DNA of 64,000 bases from QYQD01 sp040754095 (lineage in GTDB: Bacteria; Desulfobacterota; QYQD01): contig JBFMFO010000009.1 of the NCBI GenBank assembly GCA_040754095.1, positions 30,010-94,009 of the forward strand, given 5' to 3'. Positions 1 to 8,572 of this stretch are shown here, piece after piece. The position numbers and the translations under genes were made by a program. How positions within the stretch are numbered: position 1 is the stretch's first letter; the number at the start of each line of letters is the position of its first letter. The notes under the pieces were generated by a model that did not search any database, had not been told where the DNA came from, and saw nothing but the letters and a program-made list of their open reading frames with translations.

Positions 1-877
1 GAAACGGTAACTTGCAATCCTGTACATAATAGTGATCCGGTATAAAATTAATGCCTTTTTCCCGGCACCGGCGGCCCAGGTCCCGGCAAAAATTTTTATA
101 ATCCTTTTTTTTATCTTCTGTTAACATGATATCATCCATACCAAAAAATGTGTATGGAAATACCGGGAGGAGGCGCAGGCAGGTAATCCCGAGTTCGGCA
201 GCTAATTCCGGCATATTGTAAACACTGTCCCAGTTTTCTTTACAGAGGGTGGTTGTGACGGAAATAGGGATATCGCACATTGACCGAAATGCCTTCAGGT
301 TGTTTTTTATATCTTGAAGGGGGAGCTTGCGGATTGCCCGATAACCCTCTTCGTCAGAGCCATCAATACTTACGCGCAGCTCGTCCAGTTCGGAACAGGC
401 AAGAGCCTCGGCTACCTCTCCCCGGAGCAGGTGTCCATTGGTTGTAAACGTGATATAAGGCACCCCATGTTTAGCCGAATATTCGATCATCTTCGGCAGT
501 TCCGGGGTCAGCAGTGGCTCGCCACGCCCGAAGAGGTGTATCTGAAAGACATGCCGTATCCATCCGCGCATGATCTTGTCAAATACCTCGAAAGGCATAT
601 TACTGGGCTTGATACCGGCCGCCTGAAATTCACGCTCACGTGGACACATCCTGCAATGCAGATTGCAGTGGTTGGTAATCTCTATCTGCAATACGAACGG
701 GTAGTTATAACAATAAGGCGAGGCAGCCTGCTTCAACAGCCCGATTTCCAGCCATTTGATCGCTGCCTTCGGATTACGCAGCGCCACACGGGGAAATTGA
801 TGGATGATCTTGCTCAGGGAGACTAGGCGTCTCCTCCAGGTTTTCCGCTTCTGTTTTATTTTGTTATCTCTATTCAT
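1..877 (-). CDS. Radical SAM protein, C-terminus cut by window edge
   Basis: The minus strand is open from an ATG at 877 to the left edge, so the C-terminal end is missing. About 60 residues in, the translation has the radical SAM cluster motif CNLHCRMC (C-x3-C-x2-C, bases about 640-665), which ligates the [4Fe-4S] cluster that cleaves S-adenosylmethionine. It is followed by a GRGEPLL-type segment and TFTTNGHLL, both usual in the TIM-barrel core of these enzymes. It follows the flippase gene by 41 bp on the same strand and is the last visible gene of the exopolysaccharide operon. Radical SAM/SPASM proteins are frequent in such loci, but the substrate cannot be told from the visible part. Confidence 0.85.
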   Translation of the reverse strand, partial: MNRDNKIKQKRKTWRRRLVSLSKIIHQFPRVALRNPKAAIKWLEIGLLKQAASPYCYNYPFVLQIEITNHCNLHCRMCPREREFQAAGIKPSNMPFEVFDKIMRGWIRHVFQIHLFGRGEPLLTPELPKMIEYSAKHGVPYITFTTNGHLLRGEVAEALACSELDELRVSIDGSDEEGYRAIRKLPLQDIKNNLKAFRSMCDIPISVTTTLCKENWDSVYNMPELAAELGITCLRLLPVFPYTFFGMDDIMLTEDKKKDYKNFCRDLGRRCREKGINFIPDHYYVQDCKLPF

Positions 878-918
878 TAGTGATTATCCTAAAAAGTATG
901 ATCTCTGGATTCTCAAGC

Positions 919-2445
919 CTAAGAGGGCATCAGCCGCTCTTTTATCGCCGTCAAGACCAGCCGTTCATTTTCATCGAGGCCAAGAAGGATTACCAGGACA
1001 AAAAAGAGGCTGAAGACGCAGGCCGACCCTGCCAACAAAAAAACGATAGATCCGTCGGTTGGAAAGTAGTACCGTACGATACAGGTAATAACGGCGGTTA
1101 TAGCGCCCATGAGCAGTATCTTGAAATAATAGATACTGTAGGGATGCAACCGCAGGACTAAATATACCTCCGCCATGCCTACCAAGTTAGCAAAGGCTAT
1201 TCCCGTTCCGTTGGCATAGGCAGCGCCGAGCATGCCGTAGCGGGGAACGAGGATTAGAGTCAGGGGTATTGTCAGTATTACAAATATTATGGCGTTAAAC
1301 ACCATCCATCTATGATGGCCGGTCATCATGAGGAGATAACCATTTGAACCAAAGGAGGCGTTGACCAGTTGTCCGACAGCCAGAACAATCAAACACATGC
1401 GGCCGTCACCGAATGCCGGACCAAAAAGTGATAAAAGCTCCTCGGCAAAAAAAACCATGATCAGGAAAAGCGGCAGGCTAAACATTAACATCCACTGGGT
1501 GCTGGCTTTATAGGCACGATTTAGCTGGGTAATTTTATTGCCGCTGTAAAGATGTGCAATCACAGGGGCAAAGATGGCATTGAGAGATATAAGGAGAAGA
1601 CTTAAGACCAAAGCCGTCCTCTTGGAGGCGAAGTAAATCCCTATTTCCTGGGAGGACCGGAATATCCCCAGGATGATCATGTCACTCCAATTAAAGAGAA
1701 ACAGGAGGATATTCACTAGAAAGGTGGCGCTGATGAAAGAAACATAGCTGCCTAAATCATATGTAGAACTGCCCTCTTCGTTGAACCGGGAAAGAAATGA
1801 CATAAGTAAAAAAGCAGCCAGCACGGCTGAAGCGCCCATAGAGATAACATAAGATATCGTCAATCCATGCAGTCCATAGCCCATGGTAAGCGCCCCAATA
1901 GCCAGGGTGAAGCTGATGATTGGTAAAAATATCTTGCGTATCAGGACGTAAGGCGCCAGGACCTTAAACCCCCTTATGGAGGCAACCGAAACCGTCAGGA
2001 AAGAAAATATTGGTATACCCAGGCTCAGGTAGCGCAATACATTAGAAAGGTTAGGTTCATTAAAGACCTTCCCCGCAAAAAAATCCGCGAGAAAGAAACA
2101 AAAGGCGCCGCATAGAATCCCAAGACTTAACGAGAGCATAAGACTAAAACGGATTACTCCCTTTGCCTTGGGTATTTCTTTACTCTGGACATAGCGGCCG
2201 AGGAAACGCATAAGGCCGTCTTCGATGCCGCAGTAGGAACACAAGGTCGCCAAATTAAAAATGGTTATGCCAAGGAAAAAGACCCCGAAATCGCGTGTGC
2301 CCAGAAACCTGGCTACTATGACTCCATATATGTAAGTTATGGCAATATGCCCTGCTTCTCCCAGAAAGGAAAGCGTAGTCCCTTTGGCTAAGGTAAGGAT
2401 GCCTTCCGGTGCACTGGAGTCGCCGCCATGGTTTGTTGTTGACAT
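919..2445 (-). CDS. Polysaccharide flippase, Wzx/MATE-like
   Basis: A 508-residue, strongly hydrophobic protein with about 12-14 predicted membrane segments and the pattern of the MOP (MATE/Wzx/MurJ) exporter superfamily. The N-terminal part reads TLSFLGEAGHIAITYIYGVIVARFLG, typical of Wzx-type O-unit translocases that move lipid-linked repeat units across the inner membrane. Its length fits the family. It lies between a GT4 glycosyltransferase and the radical SAM gene, all on the minus strand. With the GumC-like co-polymerase and Wza-like export protein it implies a Wzx/Wzy-dependent pathway, although no Wzy polymerase is recognisable in the window. Confidence 0.85.
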   Translation of the reverse strand: MSTTNHGGDSSAPEGILTLAKGTTLSFLGEAGHIAITYIYGVIVARFLGTRDFGVFFLGITIFNLATLCSYCGIEDGLMRFLGRYVQSKEIPKAKGVIRFSLMLSLSLGILCGAFCFFLADFFAGKVFNEPNLSNVLRYLSLGIPIFSFLTVSVASIRGFKVLAPYVLIRKIFLPIISFTLAIGALTMGYGLHGLTISYVISMGASAVLAAFLLMSFLSRFNEEGSSTYDLGSYVSFISATFLVNILLFLFNWSDMIILGIFRSSQEIGIYFASKRTALVLSLLLISLNAIFAPVIAHLYSGNKITQLNRAYKASTQWMLMFSLPLFLIMVFFAEELLSLFGPAFGDGRMCLIVLAVGQLVNASFGSNGYLLMMTGHHRWMVFNAIIFVILTIPLTLILVPRYGMLGAAYANGTGIAFANLVGMAEVYLVLRLHPYSIYYFKILLMGAITAVITCIVRYYFPTDGSIVFLLAGSACVFSLFFVLVILLGLDENERLVLTAIKERLMPS

Positions 2446-2493
2446 ATTCTTTACTGTGATTGGAATATCCCGGACATTGCCGTTTGGGAAAAA

Positions 2494-3618
2494 TTAATGC
2501 GCCAGCTCATGGTAAACATCCAGTAATTTGTTCGTCATGCCGCTCAAGGCAAAGTTGGCCGTGACTTTATGGTAAGCCCGGCGGCCGATCTCTACGGCCT
2601 TTTTCTCATCGGTCAGCAGGTGGATGACGGCATCGGCCAGGGACAGTTCGTCTCTTGCCGGGCATAACCATCCGTCCACATCGTGATCAATAATTTCCGG
2701 CACTCCTCCGACGTTTGTGGCAATAGCCGGTTTTTTGAGGGCCATGGCTTCAATGAGTGCGAGCGGAAAAGTCTCTGAATCGGAGCAGAGGACAAAAAGA
2801 TCCAACAAGGAAACTAGTTGCAACACATCTTCCCGGAAGCCTGTAAAGATAATGTGGTTGCGGATCCCCAATCCCGTTGCCATGGCCTCCAACTCCGGAC
2901 GCAATGGACCGTCACCTATGACGACAAACATGGCCTTTATCCCCGCATCGATAACGCGCTTGGCTGCCCTGAGAAAAAGACCAAAATTCTTTACAGGGGC
3001 CAGACGCCCCACCATACCCACCAGCCTGATACCCTGCGGAAGGCATAATTCCCTCCGGCGGGCATCCAGCTCTTCCTCCGAAAACCGTAGACGGTCGAGA
3101 TTAACGGCGTTTGGAATATGGACAATTTTGTCTCCCTTAACCCCTCGTCTCATCAGTAATCGCTTCAGGTCTGCCGAAGGTGCAATGATTCGATCGGAAA
3201 GGGCTGCCATCCGTATATCCAGTCTGAACAGGAATTCGTGCCAGAGCGACCGTGAGGGCCGTCCCAGAGCCCCCTTGTCTGAATGATGAAGCGTAGAGAC
3301 GACACCCCTGACTCCGACAATCTTCCCGGCCATACGGCCATAGAGGTTGCCGCTGACGAGGTGGGTATGAACTATATCAATATGCATGGCCCCGATAAGG
3401 CGTATTAAATCCCTCAACGGCGCCATATCCCCGCGGTATCTCTTGGGGATTACATAGACTTCGATGCCAAGTTTCCGGGCCGCGGCCGAGAGGCGACCTT
3501 CCATGAAAACAGCCAGGGACATATTCACCGGCCGGCCCTGGAAACCTTCCAGGAGGGTCAAAATATGCCTTTCTCCTCCGCCCATTAAAGCGCCCTTGGT
3601 TAACTGGAGTACATTCAT
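2494..3618 (-). CDS. Glycosyltransferase family 4
   Basis: GT-B fold glycosyltransferase of 374 residues. The N-terminus NVLQLTKGALMGGGERH has the glycine-rich acceptor-side loop of GT4 enzymes. VGMVGRLAPVKNFGLFLRAA and the later FVLCSDSETFPLALIEAMALKKPAIAT segment form the donor nucleotide-sugar site (the conserved E-x7-E type region). It should act at the cytoplasmic face, adding a sugar to the lipid-linked repeat unit. I place the start at the ATG at 3618; an upstream TTG at 3639 would add seven residues but has no better ribosome site. The donor and acceptor sugars cannot be read from the sequence. Confidence 0.85.
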   Translation of the reverse strand: MNVLQLTKGALMGGGERHILTLLEGFQGRPVNMSLAVFMEGRLSAAARKLGIEVYVIPKRYRGDMAPLRDLIRLIGAMHIDIVHTHLVSGNLYGRMAGKIVGVRGVVSTLHHSDKGALGRPSRSLWHEFLFRLDIRMAALSDRIIAPSADLKRLLMRRGVKGDKIVHIPNAVNLDRLRFSEEELDARRRELCLPQGIRLVGMVGRLAPVKNFGLFLRAAKRVIDAGIKAMFVVIGDGPLRPELEAMATGLGIRNHIIFTGFREDVLQLVSLLDLFVLCSDSETFPLALIEAMALKKPAIATNVGGVPEIIDHDVDGWLCPARDELSLADAVIHLLTDEKKAVEIGRRAYHKVTANFALSGMTNKLLDVYHELAH

Positions 3619-3674
3619 AAATCTTTTCTGCCCGGACAACTGGTTACAGAGGAGGGGCCTGGTTTATTTTTTCC

Positions 3675-5039
3675 TTACTTTAAGTTTTTTACCTCGTGGA
3701 TTGTACCGAGTAATGGGATATTTAATCTTTTTTCAATCTGCTCACCGATCCAGAAGGATTCATTTCTCAACTCCAGTAAAAAGGCAAACCCTATGGCCAC
3801 CAGTATACTGGCTGGGATTCCGATCTCCAGATTCAGATCCCAATAGGGCCAGTCGGATTCGGCATTTTCTGAAATTTCCGGGCTGTCGATCACTCTTAGA
3901 TCGAATCCACTGAGATTGGATACCCTTTGTACAGCCAACTTATCATGCTTACTGCTTAATTGGGTAAACAGCTGTTCCTTGAGGGTTGCCGTCCGCTCTA
4001 ATTGTGTCAGTTCCTTTTCTCTCTGAACTAATTCGCCGAGTTCGGATGTTATCTGCGCCTTCGCCGATTCATACTCTTTCTTTTTCGCCATAAGGGCATT
4101 GATATCGACACTGAGTGAAACATTCTCATCGAGCAGGCTCTCATAAGAGTTTAAGGAGGTGAGCAACCTTTTCTGCTCTTTTAACTGCCGCTCACCCTCT
4201 TCCATTTTTGCCTTTTTTGCAGACAACTCGGCATTTATGGATATTAAATTCCTCTCCACTTCGTCCAATTCATCGAGTTTGATCTCTTTCTGCTTCTCAA
4301 GCTTGCTTACATTCCATTTTTGCTTGAATTGATGGAGGGCTTGTTCTGCGCTTGTCAGTTCACCCTGGGCCTTTGCCACCTCGCCTTTAGAGAAATCATA
4401 GCCATAGCCCGCCGCATTTTGCTCCAGAGCAATACTCTTCTGGATAACCAAGTCTGTCATTTCTTTTGCAATACCTTCGGCGTCAGCGGGAGATTCAGCC
4501 CAAATCGTCAAATTTATAATATCCGATTCAGACACCCAGTCTATGTCCGTCATATCCTCTAAGAATTCCTCGATCGCTTCGGTCCTATAATCAGGGCCTG
4601 ATTTCTGGGGGTATATCCCGGTAGTCCACTGCTTATAAAGATTGTAGGGATACTTGACGGCGTCCTTAATCCCGTCTTCCAATATCCTCAAATAAGACCA
4701 GAAATATTCCCTGAAGTCTTCAGGTTCTTCCAGCTTTCTCTGCTTTTTTTTGTCCAGTTGAAACTTATCTACAACAACCCTGGCCAGGGATTGGCTCTCG
4801 GCCACCTCAATAAAATTATTGGCCGGCACGACATTCGTGCTTTTGGGGACCTGCTGATAAAGATCGTTGAAAAGAATAACTTCCTGGCTGACATTGGAAT
4901 GCGCCATTATCTTAGAAGTTCCCTTGTACAGCGGCGTACATAGATAGGTGCCCAAGGCAGTCAAGGCAATGCCCAGGATGGTGAGAGAGATTATAAGCCG
5001 CTTTCTTTTGAAGACTATATAAAAAAAATAATATGTCAT
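3675..5039 (-). CDS. Polysaccharide co-polymerase, GumC/Wzz-like
   Basis: A 454-residue inner-membrane protein with an N-terminal membrane segment (about residues 10-32), a long periplasmic coiled coil rich in E, K and Q (about 200-350), and a second membrane helix near the C-terminus (WDLNLEIGIPASILVAIGFAFLLEL). This is the layout of PCP-2a chain-length regulators, here without a fused kinase domain; the ATPase-like partner is the separate gene just upstream. Start chosen at the ATG at 5039, which has a GGGGGG run five bases before it; longer starts would overlap the previous gene. Expected to control chain length and contact the Wza-like outer-membrane channel. Confidence 0.85.
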   Translation of the reverse strand: MTYYFFYIVFKRKRLIISLTILGIALTALGTYLCTPLYKGTSKIMAHSNVSQEVILFNDLYQQVPKSTNVVPANNFIEVAESQSLARVVVDKFQLDKKKQRKLEEPEDFREYFWSYLRILEDGIKDAVKYPYNLYKQWTTGIYPQKSGPDYRTEAIEEFLEDMTDIDWVSESDIINLTIWAESPADAEGIAKEMTDLVIQKSIALEQNAAGYGYDFSKGEVAKAQGELTSAEQALHQFKQKWNVSKLEKQKEIKLDELDEVERNLISINAELSAKKAKMEEGERQLKEQKRLLTSLNSYESLLDENVSLSVDINALMAKKKEYESAKAQITSELGELVQREKELTQLERTATLKEQLFTQLSSKHDKLAVQRVSNLSGFDLRVIDSPEISENAESDWPYWDLNLEIGIPASILVAIGFAFLLELRNESFWIGEQIEKRLNIPLLGTIHEVKNLK

Positions 5040-5070
5040 AGTTCCCCCCGTCATAACTGCCGGTTTCTTT

Positions 5071-5709
5071 TTAGAACCGTTTGTAAATAATCCCCGGAAC
5101 AATATGTTTGCGTCTGGTCAGAACGCCGCCCAATATGTGTACGCCTATGGCTTCCAATGTCTCCTTGGCCTTGTTGACCACCGGCCATCTGGTTTTTTCA
5201 GCCTGAATGGCAAGAATAACTCCATCTGCCAGCGTAGCCGCCATTAAGGTATCAGGACAGCAATTGACCGGGGCCGTATCATATAAAACCCAATCAAAAT
5301 CCCTTTCAATAGAACCCTTGGTATCTTGAGAAATGGCGGTAAAGGCGGTGAGACTATTATCATCAGCCGGCCGGCCGGCGGTCATCACCTTGATATTAGG
5401 GAAATGCGTTTCCTTGATGCCTGCAATCAGCTCAATCTCACCACTGATAAAATCAAGGAACCCGGTCTCGCGTTCAACCCCGAACAAGGCGTGCAGGCTT
5501 GGTTGCCGGACATTTGCGTCCACTAACAGCACCCGCGATTTGTCACTAAGCGCGAAGGCGAATGCCAGATTAGCCGCCAGGACAGAGGTCCCCTCGCCGT
5601 GATTGGCGCCGGTAACCATAATTGACTTCAGCGGCTTGCCGATCCTCGTCTGCGCCAAATTGACTTTGATCCGCAGTGTTTCTTCCAATAGAGACTGATT
5701 AACCTTCAT
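5071..5709 (-). CDS. CpsD/CapB-like ATPase with altered Walker A
   Basis: A 212-residue P-loop protein of the bacterial tyrosine kinase / ParA-like type found beside GumC/Wzz proteins. The Walker A region reads GANHGEGTS (residues 34-42) where active kinases have PGEGKS/T; the position of the ATP-binding lysine is threonine. The Walker A' strand is VLLVDANVRQPSLH, with asparagine in place of the usual second aspartate. The C-terminus (RRKHIVPGIIYKRF) has no tyrosine cluster for autophosphorylation. It may be a scaffold rather than a kinase. The ATG at 5709 is preferred over a GTG at 5718 because of the GGGTGAGAG just before it. The gumC-like gene follows after about 30 bp. Confidence 0.8.
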   Translation of the reverse strand: MKVNQSLLEETLRIKVNLAQTRIGKPLKSIMVTGANHGEGTSVLAANLAFAFALSDKSRVLLVDANVRQPSLHALFGVERETGFLDFISGEIELIAGIKETHFPNIKVMTAGRPADDNSLTAFTAISQDTKGSIERDFDWVLYDTAPVNCCPDTLMAATLADGVILAIQAEKTRWPVVNKAKETLEAIGVHILGGVLTRRKHIVPGIIYKRF

Positions 5710-5800
5710 AACTCTCACCCATCAATATTCAGTAAGGGTATCTGGAAATACAACCCAAATTATAAGTAAATTTTTATACCTACAAATTCAATACAATATA

Positions 5801-6586
5801 TCAAGGAGAAACAACGGTTACAGTGCTGTCATTTCCATCTATGTCTTTAATAAAACTAAACCCGGCATTCAAGCTTATCGGAAGCAGCTTGTCAATGTAT
5901 TGATCTACAAACTGGTCGATCTTGGCAATCAAGGTCTTGGGTACATAGACCACGTCAAGAGGCTGCAACCAAATATCATTTTGGATCTTCCTTGATTTTA
6001 TATCCTGTTCCAGGTTGATGGACATAACAAGAGGCGCGCCGTCTGCCTTCTTTCTGATAACTATTACAGTCTCCAGGTTGCCGGTATCCAATGCCCCGCC
6101 TGCCCTGAAAATAGCCGACAGCGCCGTCATGTTTGTTTCCATGTCATAGATTCCCCCGCCCCTCACCTCGCCCCCCACATAGATCTTCTGGGAGGCAAAT
6201 TCCTTAACAGTAACCGTCAGCTCCGGATTTTCTACCCGTTCCGCATAGAGTCCGGTAAGCCTTTCGTCCAACTCGCGCGCCGTGAGGCCTGCCGCCTTGA
6301 CATCATCTATAGGGGCCATGGAGATATAGCCATCAGGCCTGATTTTAAGGGTGGTATCAAGCCGGGGAAAGTAGAAAAACGACACTGAGATCACATCACT
6401 TGGCCTTAGTATATACTCCGGTTCCTCTGCCTGTACAGATAGGGAGGGCGGCAAAACTTCTGCTCCAGCCTCTGATCCCTTAAGCTGAGAAGCGCAGCCT
6501 GTAAGGTTAATCATAGCGGCCAGAACAAACATTAAGACATATAAGATCCTTGAGTAAGTACGTTTTTCTCTCGCTGTTCTGTTCAT
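5801..6586 (-). CDS. Polysaccharide export lipoprotein, Wza-like
   Basis: A 261-residue protein with a lipoprotein signal: hydrophobic stretch then LTGC, lipidated Cys at about residue 31. The following EYILRPSDVISVSFFYFPRLDTTLKIRPDGYISMAPIDDVKAAGLT segment is the poly_export domain, and ASQKIYVGGEVRGGGIYDM is a SLBB repeat, as in Wza/GfcE-type outer-membrane polysaccharide channels. It is shorter than E. coli Wza (about 380 residues), with a single clear SLBB domain. The ATG at 6586 avoids overlap with the glycosyltransferase upstream. It should form the outer-membrane exit pore and work with the GumC-like protein downstream. Confidence 0.87.
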   Translation of the reverse strand: MNRTAREKRTYSRILYVLMFVLAAMINLTGCASQLKGSEAGAEVLPPSLSVQAEEPEYILRPSDVISVSFFYFPRLDTTLKIRPDGYISMAPIDDVKAAGLTARELDERLTGLYAERVENPELTVTVKEFASQKIYVGGEVRGGGIYDMETNMTALSAIFRAGGALDTGNLETVIVIRKKADGAPLVMSINLEQDIKSRKIQNDIWLQPLDVVYVPKTLIAKIDQFVDQYIDKLLPISLNAGFSFIKDIDGNDSTVTVVSP

Positions 6587-6593
6587 AGTATTC

Positions 6594-7433
6594 TCAATTC
6601 CTCTTAAATAGGTTTTGTCCTGCAACTGAAGGGGAGGGGGGATATTGAATGGAACCCTGATACCCTAAATACCTGATCCCCATAAACCGGAATATGCTTT
6701 TTATATGTCTGATGGTCATAATATTAAACCGGCAGGCGCTTTGCCTCTGGTAGATGTGGGTAATTCGGCTCTGAGGGATATAAAGGACATCCCATCCTTT
6801 TTTTCTGGCCCGCCAACAATACTCGACATCTTCATAGAGGTAGAAAAAGCCCTGATCCAGTTTGCCGATATCGGTAAGAGTCTCCCGTCTTATGATATGA
6901 CAGGCGCCCATCATCCAATCTACCGACCGGATATCCCTATGATCCCAATCAGTCATAAGATGGCTTTTTACAAAGCTGGACTTTGGGAATAATCTACCCA
7001 GTAAGGTGCCTCTAAACAAAACCGTCAACGGTGTCTGGAAAGTCCTGCACGACAACTGAATGCTGTTATCAGGGTTCAGTAACATAGGGCCGCCGATACC
7101 CGCGTGGGGGTGGCGGTCCATGACCTCAACCAGCGTCTCAAGAGAGCCGGGATGAATAATGGTGTCAACATCCAGGAGAATAACATACCGGGAGTCGGTT
7201 ACATCCAGACATTTGTTGCGTGCCCTGGCTACTCCTTCATTACTTTGGTTTCGGATAAAGATAAAATCAGGGAACTCATCTCTCATTATATCGGGAGTTC
7301 CATCCACAGAGCCGTTATCCACAACGACCACCTCATAGGTCAGTCCGGTCACATTCTTCACGATCGAGGTCAAACAATCCCTTAGAAGACCGGCCGCATT
7401 CCAGGTGGCTATGCCAATCGTTACATCCTTCAT
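6594..7433 (-). CDS. Glycosyltransferase family 2
   Basis: A 279-residue GT-A fold enzyme. VTIGIATWNAAGLLRDCLTSI opens the nucleotide-binding domain, VVVVDNGSVDGT is the conserved DNxSxDGT loop, and YVILLDVDTIIHP contains the metal-binding DxD. The C-terminal YLYEDVEYCWRARKKGW matches the ED-x-D/E-xxxR helix of rhamnosyltransferase-like GT2 proteins. The ATG at 7433 overlaps the TGA of the preceding gene by four bases (ATGA), showing translational coupling; the longer reading frame up to 7484 lies inside the neighbour. Role: adds one sugar to the lipid-linked repeat; the donor is unknown. Confidence 0.88.
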   Translation of the reverse strand: MKDVTIGIATWNAAGLLRDCLTSIVKNVTGLTYEVVVVDNGSVDGTPDIMRDEFPDFIFIRNQSNEGVARARNKCLDVTDSRYVILLDVDTIIHPGSLETLVEVMDRHPHAGIGGPMLLNPDNSIQLSCRTFQTPLTVLFRGTLLGRLFPKSSFVKSHLMTDWDHRDIRSVDWMMGACHIIRRETLTDIGKLDQGFFYLYEDVEYCWRARKKGWDVLYIPQSRITHIYQRQSACRFNIMTIRHIKSIFRFMGIRYLGYQGSIQYPPSPSVAGQNLFKRN

Positions 7434-8572
7434 GTCATTACGATGCTGTATGCACGCAAGAGCCGTTCCTGCATCCGCTCCCAATTGTAGTTTTCTTTAA
7501 CGGCCCTCAGTCCGTTTATGGCCATATCATACCGCAATGCCGGATTTTCACACATCTTTTTTATGGCTTCAGCAACCTCTTCCGGGTCGCGTTCGTCCAC
7601 GACTATACCACAGCGATAATGTTCAACGATTTCCTTCAGGCCGCCCATATCCGAGACAATTACCGGCACTCCCATAGCCAAAGAATCAAAAAATTTAGTC
7701 GGAGTTATATTTTTGAACCAGGCTGACCGGTGGTATATTATGATGGAAACATCGATCTGGCTATACAATTTACACATATCGTGACAGTCAAAGGCCCCCA
7801 GCACCTTTACCTTGTCACCTATCCCTTTGGTCAGGCGCTCGAAGTCATTTTGATAGGAATCGAACACCCGGCCGGCAAAAAGAAGTGAAACATTCTCCAT
7901 GGACCTTGATAACAATCTGAACCCTGCCAGTATCTCTTCTATACCGTTGTCCTGGTAGATAGAGCCAATGCGTCCCAGTACCACCTCTCTTTTTATTGAA
8001 GGCTTTTCAACCGGGTCCGGCCTCATTTCCTTCGTCGGATAGCTGCCGATCAGAGTCACCAGTTTATGACCAAGAGTGTGATATTTTTTTACCTGATAAT
8101 CATTATGCACAAAGATGACATCCGCCCTGTTGGCCATGAATTTTTCAAAGGACTTGACCATGTCCTGTAATTTGCGCGGGTAGAGGGCAAAATAATCCGG
8201 TTCACAACTGTCAAAAATCAAGGGTACCTTTTTCAATCTTTTAAGCAAAACTCCCAAGGGCAACAGTTGCAGGTTATGGCAGTGGATAAGATCAAAACGT
8301 CCCTTTTTTACATGATGTATTACCTTGGCACAAAACCTTATAAAACTCGGCAAGCTGTTAATGCCGGTACGATCCGGGGCTGCCTGATGAATCCTCTCGA
8401 TCCGGATGCCGTCTCTGACTTCACGGGGGGCGCTCCTGCCCGACCTGTCCCATCCCAGGACAGTTACCTGGTAACCGTTTTCTACCAGGGTTTTAGCCTC
8501 GTTATAAGCCCTTAAATAACGTCCCTGATAGGGTTCAAAGCTCATGGAAAACAGCATTAAGATACTTTTCAT
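7430..8572 (-). CDS. Glycosyltransferase family 4
   Basis: A 380-residue GT-B enzyme. The N-terminus MKSILMLFSMSFEPYQGRYLRAYNEAKTL and the stretch FDLIHCHNLQLLPLGVLLKRL are typical of the acceptor domain. RIGSIYQDNGIEEILAGFRLL and GVPVIVSDMGGLKEIVEHYRCGIVV form the donor domain with the usual EAxxxGxPVI-type site. It overlaps the phosphodiesterase gene upstream by one base and the GT2 gene downstream by four, so it is firmly inside the exopolysaccharide operon. Probably cytoplasmic and membrane-associated; sugar specificity not readable. Confidence 0.86.
   Translation of the reverse strand: MKSILMLFSMSFEPYQGRYLRAYNEAKTLVENGYQVTVLGWDRSGRSAPREVRDGIRIERIHQAAPDRTGINSLPSFIRFCAKVIHHVKKGRFDLIHCHNLQLLPLGVLLKRLKKVPLIFDSCEPDYFALYPRKLQDMVKSFEKFMANRADVIFVHNDYQVKKYHTLGHKLVTLIGSYPTKEMRPDPVEKPSIKREVVLGRIGSIYQDNGIEEILAGFRLLSRSMENVSLLFAGRVFDSYQNDFERLTKGIGDKVKVLGAFDCHDMCKLYSQIDVSIIIYHRSAWFKNITPTKFFDSLAMGVPVIVSDMGGLKEIVEHYRCGIVVDERDPEEVAEAIKKMCENPALRYDMAINGLRAVKENYNWERMQERLLRAYSIVMT

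Noticed and set aside
314..826. 170-codon plus-strand frame
   Set aside because: The minus strand encodes a radical SAM protein with CNLHCRMC through the same bases.
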